From DATKWU01 sp964653685 (GTDB taxonomy: Bacteria; Patescibacteriota; Microgenomatia; PFEM01; JAHIFH01), in contig CAZZHA010000006.1 of NCBI GenBank assembly GCA_964653685.1, positions 1 to 30,831 of the forward strand: a stretch of DNA of 30,831 bases, written 5' to 3'. The translations under genes were made by a program, and so were the position numbers. Under the pieces are notes generated by a model, which was not told the DNA's origin, did not search any database, and saw only the letters and a list, made by a program, of their open reading frames with translations. Below, in pieces: positions 24,830 through 30,822 of this stretch (its first letter is position 1; each line of letters starts with the position of its first letter).

Positions 24830-24839
24830 ACATTAAGAT

Positions 24840-26537
24840 ATGCCTGACCCAAACCAAGATCAAACTTTTGGAGAAAAGCCATTTCCGGATTCAAATTCAA
24901 ATGTGAAGCCTCCTTGGCAAAGAGAAGAGGAGGAATCAGGAGAAGAGACTGACTTAGTCGAAGCTTTGAAGGAAGAGAGACCAGCAGTTGAAATTACTCC
25001 ATCACTCGAGGCAGAAGAATTATCGAAGGAGACAATGACTGAAATTCCCGGAACGGCTGAAGTTCCAGAAGAAACTGATCTGTCAACCGAACCCTCTTTA
25101 CCAGAAACACCGCCAGCCGAAATACCAATTCCTAATGTTCCACCTTTAGCTGAAGCTCCAGTTGAATCTCCTCCTGAAGAAATTCCAGAAGAGCCTTCAG
25201 GTCCGGTCCAAGCTTATCACTCCCAAAGTAAATCTCCTTTAGGGGGATTAAAAAAGATTTTGCCTATAATTTTGGGTTTAATTGTGGTGATTGGTCTTGT
25301 TTTTTTAGCGGTTAAATTCGGCTTGCCCCGCTTTCAAAAACAAAAAGAAGTGACTCTAACTTACTGGGGTTTGTGGGAACCAGAATCAGTCATGCGTGAG
25401 GTCATTAATGATTGGAATAAAGATCACCCTAGTATTAAAGTCAATTATTCGATGCAGTCAAAAGAACAATATCGGGAGCGGCTCCAATCAGCTCTTGCCC
25501 GAAGTGAGGGGCCGGATATCTTCCGTTTCCACGTCACTTGGTTACCCATGCTCAAGGGTCAGCTTGATTCGGTGCCTACTGAAGTAATGAGCGCTTCCCA
25601 ATACGAATCGACCTTTTATCCGGTCGCGGCGACTAATCTTCGTTCTGGTTCAGGCTATTTAGGAATTCCCCTAGAGATTGATACTTTGGCTCTTTTCTAT
25701 AACAAAGATATTTTTCAAACAGCCGGCAAAGTTCCACCTGCGACTTGGGATGAGTTAAGAAAAACAGCGATTGAATTGGCAACTCACGATGAAGAAGGTA
25801 AAATCCAAACCGCTGGTGTTGCCCTCGGAACAACCAATAATATTGAACATTGGTCAGATATTTTAGGTTTAATGATGCTCCAGAATGAGGCAGATTTAGC
25901 CAATCCCACTGGCGCCTTAGCTGAAGACGCTCTGGATTTTTATACTATTTTTAGTAGGACAGACCGGGTTTGGGATTCAACTTTGCCTAGTTCGATGCTC
26001 GCTTTTGCCAACGGCAAACTGGCGATGTATTTTGGTTATTCCTGGGACATTTTTGAGATTAAGAATATTAATCCTAATTTAGAATTTGGAGTGGTTCAGG
26101 CACCCCAATTAGCGGGCACGAACATTAGCTGGGCGAGTTTCTGGGTTGAAGGCGTTAATAATAAAGGTCAATTTAAAGAAGAAGCTTGGGAATTTCTTAA
26201 GTATCTCTCCAGTAAGGAAACCCTGGCGAAACTTTATCAAGCCGAATCCAAGGTTCGTCTTTTTGGCGAACCTTATTCTCGGGTGGAAATGGCCAGTCAG
26301 GCCAAAACTAACCCTTTAGTAACTCCTTTTGTTGAACAAGCCTCTCAAGCCCAGACTTGGTATCTTTGTTCTCGGACTTATGATAACGGTATTAACGACA
26401 AGACAATCAGTTATTTCGAAGACGCGGTTAATACGGTGAATAAAGGTCAGAATTCAACCAAAGCTTTAGAGACAGCGGCTTCAGGGATAAATCAACTTCT
26501 TTCTCAATATGGTTTGGCAACGACCGTGACTCCTTAA
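24840..26537 (+). CDS. Membrane-anchored extracellular solute-binding protein (ABC family 1) with acidic Pro-rich N-terminal region
   Basis: 565 aa. Residues 1-135 are a disordered Glu/Pro/Thr-rich region with no signal sequence, expected to remain in the cytoplasm. One hydrophobic segment at about 139-160 (LPIILGLIVVIGLVFLAVKF) anchors it. Residues about 170-560 are a family 1 (MalE-like) binding protein: VTLTYWGLWEPESVMREVINDW, GPDIFRFH, TLALFYNKDIF, PPATWDELRKTA, and LAMYFGYSWDIFEIK. Such proteins capture sugars for ABC import, but they normally have a cleaved lipoprotein signal; here there is a transmembrane helix with a long inside tail and no permease or ATPase gene nearby. It may act as a sensor or use a distant transporter. 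The start codon has no Shine-Dalgarno; a -10 box lies 11 nt before it. Confidence 0.9.
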   Translation: MPDPNQDQTFGEKPFPDSNSNVKPPWQREEEESGEETDLVEALKEERPAVEITPSLEAEELSKETMTEIPGTAEVPEETDLSTEPSLPETPPAEIPIPNVPPLAEAPVESPPEEIPEEPSGPVQAYHSQSKSPLGGLKKILPIILGLIVVIGLVFLAVKFGLPRFQKQKEVTLTYWGLWEPESVMREVINDWNKDHPSIKVNYSMQSKEQYRERLQSALARSEGPDIFRFHVTWLPMLKGQLDSVPTEVMSASQYESTFYPVAATNLRSGSGYLGIPLEIDTLALFYNKDIFQTAGKVPPATWDELRKTAIELATHDEEGKIQTAGVALGTTNNIEHWSDILGLMMLQNEADLANPTGALAEDALDFYTIFSRTDRVWDSTLPSSMLAFANGKLAMYFGYSWDIFEIKNINPNLEFGVVQAPQLAGTNISWASFWVEGVNNKGQFKEEAWEFLKYLSSKETLAKLYQAESKVRLFGEPYSRVEMASQAKTNPLVTPFVEQASQAQTWYLCSRTYDNGINDKTISYFEDAVNTVNKGQNSTKALETAASGINQLLSQYGLATTVTP

Positions 26538-26539
26538 AG

Positions 26540-27175
26540 ATGGCTAAAAAAGCGATTTTAAAAACCTTGGCTTATGCCGACATTTTTGATTACCCCCTGA
26601 AAAAGGAAGAGATTATTAAATTTTTAATTGCTGATTCGTCTCTTTCCTTGAAGATTGACCAAGAATTAGAAAATTCTCCTTTGGTAACTAAGAAAGGTGA
26701 TTTTTATTTTTTAAAAGGAAGAGAGGTAATAGTTCCTCTGCGTAAGAAGAGAAAAAAATGGAGTCAGGAAAAGATGAAAATTGCCAAAAAAGTGGCAAAC
26801 TGGCTAAAGCTGATTCCCACGATTAAGCTGATAGCTATCACTGGCGCTTTAGCGATGGAAAATTCAGACAAAGACGATGATATTGACCTGCTTTTGATTA
26901 CCACTAAAAACAGACTCTGGCTCAGTCGGGGATTGGTAGTTACTTTTTTACGTTTAACCGGACTTTATCGCCGTCCCAATGAAATCAAAAACAAAATTTG
27001 TCCCAATATGTTTTTAGATGAAGATCATCTAAGTCTTCCTAAGAGAGAAAGAGATCTTTTTTCAGCTCATGAAGTTTGTCAGTTAAAACCCCTTTGGGAT
27101 AAAAATAAAACTTATCAACAATTTGTTAAGAAAAACTTATGGGTAAAACAATTTTTACCAAACTGGAAGCCATAG
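26540..27175 (+). CDS. Nucleotidyltransferase-fold protein with N-terminal winged-helix-like region
   Basis: 211 aa. Residues about 1-70 look like a winged helix (ILKTLAYADIFDYPLKKEEIIKFL). Residues about 85-130 have the minimal nucleotidyltransferase signature: IAITGALAMENSDKDDDIDLLLIT, where the usual G-S is G-A and the D-x-D is present. The substrate is unknown. ATG 26540 follows the previous stop by 2 bp, so it is co-transcribed with the solute-binding protein gene. The reading frame ends at 27175, while the expected C-terminal helical region continues in another frame (27139-27321), which suggests a frameshift. Confidence 0.7.
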   Translation: MAKKAILKTLAYADIFDYPLKKEEIIKFLIADSSLSLKIDQELENSPLVTKKGDFYFLKGREVIVPLRKKRKKWSQEKMKIAKKVANWLKLIPTIKLIAITGALAMENSDKDDDIDLLLITTKNRLWLSRGLVVTFLRLTGLYRRPNEIKNKICPNMFLDEDHLSLPKRERDLFSAHEVCQLKPLWDKNKTYQQFVKKNLWVKQFLPNWKP

Positions 27176-27321
27176 CGCGTTGGCTTCAGCTAAAATACAT
27201 GGAACCTAAACGAACAACCGAGATAATTGAAGCCGGTCGGATTCGCTTTCATCCCCAAGACGCCAGAGATTGGGTTTTAAAAGAATACCAAAAACGACTG
27301 AAAAAACTCCATCTTGATTGA
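27139..27321 (+). pseudogene. Displaced C-terminal part of the nucleotidyltransferase, in the -1 frame
   Basis: 60 codons: LEAIARWLQLKYMEPKRTTE, then IRFHPQDARDWVLKEYQKRL. This is a dense amphipathic helical end of the type expected to complete the upstream protein. It overlaps the upstream gene by 37 bp. A single-base change at the TTTTT run near 27150 (one T more) would join the frames into about 260 aa. The ATG at 27139 has no ribosome site. It could be a sequencing or assembly error, a true mutation, or programmed slippage near GAAAAAC; the first two are more likely. Confidence 0.45.
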
Positions 27322-27347
27322 CTTATCCTAAAAGTTCATGCTATAAG
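27318..27347 (+). promoter_or_regulatory. Promoter with extended -10 for the 93-aa membrane protein
   Basis: TTGACT (27318-27323), 18-bp spacer, TGC-TATAAG(AT) (27339-27349). It overlaps the stop of the preceding fragment. The 12-mer GCTATAAGATAG recurs at the second promoter (27861 onward). Confidence 0.6.
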
Positions 27348-27362
27348 ATAGATAGGTAACTC

Positions 27363-27403
27363 CAGTTTTGACTAAAAACAAAGGCGTTTTTAGTGGGAAA
27401 CTG
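27363..27403 (+). promoter_or_regulatory. Two-part hairpin in the 5' leader of the 93-aa gene
   Basis: Inner arms ACTAAAAAC (27371-27379) and GTTTTTAGT (27386-27394) pair over 9 bp around a 6-nt loop. Outer arms CAGTTT (27363-27368) and AAACTG (27398-27403) pair over 6 bp. It lies about 50 nt before the ribosome site, inside the predicted leader. No terminator-like T run follows at the right place. It may be a regulatory or RNA-stabilising element. Confidence 0.5.
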
Positions 27404-27454
27404 TTTGAAAATTAATTGGCACATTTCAAAAGAGACGATGAAAGGAGAGGAAAG

Positions 27455-27736
27455 ATGTGGTTAGAGATTGGAAAGGTAATAGTAACACTCGTTCTCTGGT
27501 GGGTGGTCTATGTCATCCTCCTTTTGATGTCTGCCAGTGTGCTTCCATCGCAGACACCAACATGGCTAGTCGTGTTCATCTTTTGCCTCATTCCGATCAT
27601 CGCCTGCATTGCTGCCGGATTGATAGTTTGTTCTCTAGGATATGGGGCAATCACTAGTCTAGTTTATGGGGTGGTTTTCTTAAGCCCTATTATTCTCATT
27701 CTGGTCCTCATGGTTATGGCTGCTTTAGACCAGTAG
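27455..27736 (+). CDS. Small membrane protein of unknown function (93 aa)
   Basis: 93 aa from ATG 27455, which follows a clear ribosome site GGAGAGG at 27444-27450; this decides the start, although the frame is open to 27416. About three hydrophobic segments cover nearly the whole protein: IGKVIVTLVLWWVVYVILLL, WLVVFIFCLIPIIACIAAGL, and a Gly/Leu/Ile-rich last one. There is no known motif. Base composition is higher in GC than most of the window (29 of 60 bases in 27481-27540). It is preceded by a promoter and hairpin and followed by a possible terminator. I do not recognise the family. Confidence 0.65.
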   Translation: MWLEIGKVIVTLVLWWVVYVILLLMSASVLPSQTPTWLVVFIFCLIPIIACIAAGLIVCSLGYGAITSLVYGVVFLSPIILILVLMVMAALDQ

Positions 27737-27782
27737 CCCAGAGAATAGGACGATTGGAATGAGATTGTCAGAGTTGCCAATA

Positions 27783-27846
27783 TGAGGCTACCCGCAGGGT
27801 AATGAAAACCTTGAAATGGGAGCCTCAATTCATTTTCCTTGTTTTT
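27783..27846 (+). terminator. Possible terminator after the 93-aa gene
   Basis: TGAGGCT (27783-27789) pairs with AGCCTCA (27821-27827), enclosing a small CCCGCAGGG hairpin region. A T-rich stretch ends in TTGTTTTTT (27839-27847), which also serves as the -35 region of the next promoter. The loop is large (31 nt), so strength is uncertain. Confidence 0.4.
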
Positions 27847-27867
27847 TCCTACAATTTTTGCTATAAG
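27839..27867 (+). promoter_or_regulatory. Second promoter with extended -10, for the 222-aa membrane protein
   Basis: TTGTTT (27839-27844), 17-bp spacer, TGC-TATAAG (27859-27867), with the same GCTATAAGATAG as the promoter at 27341. The leader would be about 50 nt to the ATG at 27926. Confidence 0.55.
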
Positions 27868-27925
27868 ATAGTTGGTTCTTTGACTTCACTATTACGGAAA
27901 GAGAAAAAGAGGAGGGAACAGGAAG

Positions 27926-28594
27926 ATGTTGGCTGTTTGGTTGGTTTTGACAATAGTAGGCCTGATTGCATTAGGCCTAGGCTGGTTGCTCTATCTTAGT
28001 TCAACGGAGAACTTCAGATGTCAATCACTGAGATGGACGTTGTTCAAGGAGATTGGAATACCGGCTCTGGTGGGTTTCGTCTTTTGGGTTGTAACCCGTC
28101 ATATAGTTCTTTCCCTCATCATCGCCGGCCCTGTTTGGTTCTATGGCCTGGTCTACGTTCTCGATTTGGGTAATCGGATCGAGAGGGCGAGTCACTGGCG
28201 ACTTAAGTACGTCGAACCAGCCCTTTTCTCTCTCTGTTGTCTGGTGGCGGTTGGCCTGGTGGTTTTCGTGGGACAGAGCGGCCCCCAGATAACAGTCAAT
28301 ATCTTTTCTCTCCTAGCCGGGATGATGGTGGGAGTCATTACGGGTTGTCTATCCGTCGCTGGCGGCTTCTTCGGTTCGAAATATCGAGATGCCGCTGCCT
28401 TCGTATTCGGAGCGATCGCCTGGCTAGCACCAGCTATCGGTGGTACTCTTTGGTTTGAGACCGGCGCCTTATCGGGTAACGCGAAGGGTTTGTATATTGT
28501 AGGTTTCCTTGTTTTCTGCATAGTTGCAGGAGCACTGACAACGATTGTTTTTCTAAGGGAAACCGAGCCGGCAAGACAACCAGCGAGAGTATGA
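27926..28594 (+). CDS. Multi-pass membrane protein of unknown function (222 aa)
   Basis: 222 aa with about six to seven hydrophobic segments, starting MLAVWLVLTIVGLIALGLGW and ending in a short charged tail (RETEPARQPARV). A central segment is Gly-rich (LLAGMMVGVITGCLSVAGGFFG). No catalytic motif is recognised. ATG 27926 follows purine-rich AGGAGGGAACAGGAAG, giving a plausible ribosome site. GC is about 53% over 28081-28260 by hand count, against roughly 35-40% for most of the window, and codons such as GCC, GGC and CTC are more frequent, so recent transfer is suspected. It shares promoter type and likely origin with the 93-aa gene. Function cannot be assigned. Confidence 0.7.
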   Translation: MLAVWLVLTIVGLIALGLGWLLYLSSTENFRCQSLRWTLFKEIGIPALVGFVFWVVTRHIVLSLIIAGPVWFYGLVYVLDLGNRIERASHWRLKYVEPALFSLCCLVAVGLVVFVGQSGPQITVNIFSLLAGMMVGVITGCLSVAGGFFGSKYRDAAAFVFGAIAWLAPAIGGTLWFETGALSGNAKGLYIVGFLVFCIVAGALTTIVFLRETEPARQPARV

Positions 28595-28628
28595 GGAAAC
28601 AAGTAATAGTGAGGAAAAAGAGCCAAAG

Positions 28629-28678
28629 AGGCTATCTGTTCATCTTAGGATGAGAAAGCAGGTAGCCTTTTCACTTTT
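28629..28678 (+). terminator. Strong Rho-independent-like terminator
   Basis: AGGCTATCTG (28629-28638) pairs with CAGGTAGCCT (28659-28668) over 10 positions (one T-G wobble). Inside it TCATC/GATGA form a second stem around TTAG. TTTTCACTTTTT follows. It ends the transcript of the 222-aa gene, just inside the right inverted-repeat arm. Confidence 0.75.
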
Positions 28679-28712
28679 TAGACTTGCCAATTAATTTTCA
28701 TTAATGTTAGGA

Positions 28713-28739
28713 TTGATTTTAGTTAGGTTTGTTTATTAT
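28713..28739 (+). promoter_or_regulatory. Weak promoter candidate for the zinc-ribbon gene
   Basis: TTGATT (28713-28718) and TATTAT (28734-28739) with a short 15-bp spacer, about 25 nt before the ribosome site. The AT-rich context makes chance matches likely. Confidence 0.3.
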
Positions 28740-28758
28740 TTTTGTTTTTAATTAAGAG

Positions 28759-28770
28759 AAAGGGGGTGAT
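28759..28770 (+). promoter_or_regulatory. Near-perfect extended Shine-Dalgarno AAAGGGGGTGAT
   Basis: Matches the 16S anti-SD complement AAAGGAGGTGAT at 11 of 12 positions, the exception being a G for A that can still pair as G-U. It ends 4 nt before CTG 28775, and there is no ATG, GTG or TTG in frame at a proper distance downstream. It decides the start of the next gene. Confidence 0.65.
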
Positions 28771-28774
28771 TAAT

Positions 28775-29200
28775 CTGAATTGTCAATCATGCGGTATGCC
28801 CATGGACAAACCCGAGGATCATGGTGGCGGTGATGCCAATAGTCCCTTTTGCAAGTATTGTACTGATGCCCAAGGCAATCTTTTACCTAAGGACCAAGTG
28901 CGAACCAAGATGGTTCAATTTTATGTTCAGAAACAAGGTAAAACTCAAGAAGAAGCGGAAAAGTTAACTGATCAATTAATGAGTAATATGCCGGCCTGGA
29001 AAGGAGAAGCTGGCGGTATGGTAGCAGGAGCGCCTGAACCGACGTCGTCATCAGCAGACGAACCATCATCAGCCCCAATTTCAGAGATGCCATTAGAGAC
29101 ACCATCAACACCGCAGCCAACAGAATCACCAGCGTCCTCACCGCCTGCGGGTGAAGAACCTATTGCTAAGGAAGAATCGCCAGAACCAACGACCGAGTAA
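28775..29200 (+). CDS. Small zinc-ribbon protein with PEST-like tail, probable CTG start
   Basis: 141 aa if started at CTG 28775. The N-terminus then reads (M)NCQSCGMPMDKPEDHGG, the usual beginning of proteins with the 'putative zinc ribbon' domain (Pfam PF12674). Ligands are Cys3, Cys6 and the later FCKYC pair. A helical segment follows (VRTKMVQFYVQKQGKTQEEAEKLTDQL), ending in the characteristic P-x-W-K. From about residue 85 the chain is Ser/Pro/Glu/Thr-rich low complexity, not part of the family core. In-frame GTG 28766 and TTG 28742 are alternatives but are poorly placed relative to the ribosome site. The function is unknown; zinc binding is likely. Confidence 0.72.
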   Translation: MNCQSCGMPMDKPEDHGGGDANSPFCKYCTDAQGNLLPKDQVRTKMVQFYVQKQGKTQEEAEKLTDQLMSNMPAWKGEAGGMVAGAPEPTSSSADEPSSAPISEMPLETPSTPQPTESPASSPPAGEEPIAKEESPEPTTE

Positions 29201-29250
29201 GCTGTTTTTGAAATAGTTTTCTTTAGATTTTGTTTCTTGAGTATTTTTCT

Positions 29251-29373
29251 ATGAATCAAATAGAGGAGCTTGAGGAAAAATTAGATAAGTATCAGGGGAA
29301 TATAGTCAGCTCCAGAAAAGCGATAAAGTGTTCTCAGCGCGATACGGTAACGAATTTCGAGATTCACAAATGA
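29251..29373 (+). CDS. Possible small ORF, 40 aa
   Basis: Starts MNQIEELEEKLDKYQG and ends FEIHK. The first 16 residues are a heptad-like coiled-coil start. Its stop overlaps the next tiny ORF by ATGA. No ribosome site is obvious before it. It might be the front part of a small coiled-coil gene broken by a frameshift, or non-coding. Confidence 0.3.
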   Translation: MNQIEELEEKLDKYQGNIVSSRKAIKCSQRDTVTNFEIHK

Positions 29374-29444
29374 GGGTTTTGGGAAGCCTGATTGTAGAAG
29401 TTAAGAGAGAAATGGCAAAATTGAGAACAAAGGAGAAGCGATGA
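29370..29444 (+). CDS. Possible small ORF, 24 aa, coupled to the next gene
   Basis: Starts MRVLGSLIVEVKREMAKLR and ends TKEKR; basic and helical. Begins by ATGA overlap with the 40-aa ORF and ends by ATGA overlap with the gene at 29441. With the previous ORF it may be one degraded gene, or a translational-coupling leader. Confidence 0.25.
   Translation: MRVLGSLIVEVKREMAKLRTKEKR
29429..29436 (+). promoter_or_regulatory. Shine-Dalgarno AAAGGAGA for the 206-aa gene
   Basis: GGAG at 29432-29435 lies 5 nt before ATG 29441, a strong ribosome site that fixes this start. Confidence 0.6.
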
Positions 29445-30061
29445 ATAAAAAAAGCTTGATTTTAATTATTTTAATCGCCTTTGTTTTAATTATTGGCAGC
29501 CTCACTTTGGCGGCTTTAACTGGTCGACTTCTAATTAAAAAACCAGCCATTACTTCCGGAGTTTCGACAGAGACTGATTCTTTTAAAACAAATTCAGGTT
29601 TAGAAAAAGACCAAAGTTACACCCAATATACTAATGAAGAATTTGGTTTTTCTCTGGCTTATCCGGCTGATTGGGATTTGCCTAAGGAAGAACGCATTAC
29701 CCCGCCTCAACAACACCTCTACACTGTTAGTTTAAACCCTAGTGGAGAAGTTTATCCTATCAATATTTATGATCAACCTTCGCCCATTTCCCTAGGCAGT
29801 TTTGTCCGCGGCTATTTTGATCTTGGCGATAGCGTTAGTTGGACTCAGGAAACAGAAATTAATGGCCAAGAAGCTCTTCAGTTCGTTCTGCCCCAAGGCG
29901 GTTTAACGCCCACCGGTATTGGCGCCATGGCTTTTAGACAGGGCAGTTATATCTTAGTGATTCAAACACCAATCAAAGAGGCACCAGAAAAGGATTTGAA
30001 ACAATTAGTTAATGATTCTAGACTGATTCAACTGACTGAAAGTTTTCAGTGGGTTGAGTAA
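29441..30061 (+). CDS. Membrane-anchored PsbP/DUF1795-like protein
   Basis: 206 aa. A basic start and one hydrophobic segment at about 5-28 (LILIILIAFVLIIGSLTLAAL) without a lipobox, then a Ser/Thr-rich spacer. From about residue 62 the YTNEEFGFSLAYPADWDL segment is the typical first strand of PsbP-like domains. A beta-rich core continues to VIQTPIKEAPEKDLKQLVND and the end FQWVE. These small outside domains are frequent in CPR; their ligand is unknown. It is followed by the DedA gene after 6 bp, so probably co-transcribed. Confidence 0.75.
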   Translation: MNKKSLILIILIAFVLIIGSLTLAALTGRLLIKKPAITSGVSTETDSFKTNSGLEKDQSYTQYTNEEFGFSLAYPADWDLPKEERITPPQQHLYTVSLNPSGEVYPINIYDQPSPISLGSFVRGYFDLGDSVSWTQETEINGQEALQFVLPQGGLTPTGIGAMAFRQGSYILVIQTPIKEAPEKDLKQLVNDSRLIQLTESFQWVE

Positions 30062-30067
30062 AGACAA

Positions 30068-30751
30068 ATGCCCTCGGGTACAGAGATTATTGCTTTTTTT
30101 GAACAATATTACATTGTTTATGGCTATCCTCTAGTTTTTCTTTTTTCCATTCTAGAAACAATTTTTGGTCTTTCCTGGCAGGTCCCAGGCACCTTTATTG
30201 TTCTCTTGGCCACTTTTTATGCTCGCCAAGGGATTCTTTCTTTGCCTTATGTTTTAGTTTTGGCGATGATTGGTTGGTTTATTGGCGATAATCTTAATTA
30301 TTTTCTGGGCAAACATGGTTGGTACCGTTTTTTTCTTTGGCTGGGGATGGAAAAAGGCTTAAAAAAAGGTGAGGAATTGATGAAGAAGCATGATAAAAAA
30401 GCTCTCTTTTTCGGTCACGTTATTCCCGCCTTTGCCACTTTTGTTTCGACCGCGGCCGGGGTTTTAGGTGTTCCCTATAAGAAATATTTAGTTTTTATTA
30501 GTTTCTCGATTATTTTCTGGGTTTTAGTTTGGGGACCAGTCGGCTATTTTCTGGGAAATTACCGACACCAAGTTGAGATTTTCGTTAATTTAATTACTTG
30601 GCCAACCACTTTAATAATTCTGGGTTGGTTTTTTTATAAAATCATCAAGATTTTTAAAAAAGGAATAAGACAAATGACTTTTAGAGATTGGGTTTTTGTT
30701 ATTATTGGTGGTTTGATTATTCTTTGGACAGCTTCCAATATTCTAAAATAA
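30068..30751 (+). CDS. DedA/VTT-domain membrane protein
   Basis: 227 aa. There are about five hydrophobic segments and the DedA pattern: an early re-entrant region (LFSILETIFGLSWQVPGTF), GWFIGDNLNYFLGKHGW (the G-x-x-x-G-D-N-x-x-Y-x-x-G-x-x-G block), and FFGHVIPAFATFVSTAAGVLGVPYKKYLVF, the second re-entrant loop. The usual Arg of the F-x-G-R-x-x-P motif is His here (F-G-H-V-I-P). DedA proteins help recycle undecaprenyl phosphate or move lipids across the membrane and support membrane potential. The substrate here is unknown. The family fits the cell-envelope genes in this window. It ends 80 bp before the window edge. Confidence 0.88.
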   Translation: MPSGTEIIAFFEQYYIVYGYPLVFLFSILETIFGLSWQVPGTFIVLLATFYARQGILSLPYVLVLAMIGWFIGDNLNYFLGKHGWYRFFLWLGMEKGLKKGEELMKKHDKKALFFGHVIPAFATFVSTAAGVLGVPYKKYLVFISFSIIFWVLVWGPVGYFLGNYRHQVEIFVNLITWPTTLIILGWFFYKIIKIFKKGIRQMTFRDWVFVIIGGLIILWTASNILK

Positions 30752-30800
30752 TTCGTTTTTAGCCAAAAAAGAGGCCTGCTGAGATAGTTATCTGGGTTTC

Positions 30801-30822
30801 AATATATGATGAATTATATATT
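30801..30822 (+). repeat. AT-rich inverted repeat near the window end
   Basis: AATATAT (30801-30807) and ATATATT (30816-30822) can pair over 7 bp around an 8-nt loop. There is no T tail, so it is not a convincing terminator. TATGAT at 30805-30810 may be the -10 box of a gene beyond the window. Confidence 0.3.

Larger units (their letters stand above)
27406..28700. repeat. Perfect 16-bp inverted repeat bounding a foreign-looking block
   Basis: TGAAAATTAATTGGCA at 27406-27421 and its exact reverse complement at 28685-28700. The ends flank two small membrane-protein genes and a terminator. No transposase or target-site duplication was seen. The core AATTAATT is itself self-complementary, which raises the chance of coincidence. 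Confidence 0.55.

Noticed and set aside
28192..28626. 144-codon open frame on the minus strand
   Set aside because: It lies antisense to the 222-aa membrane gene, is Pro/Thr/Arg-rich as expected for the mirror of membrane codons, and lacks a ribosome site.
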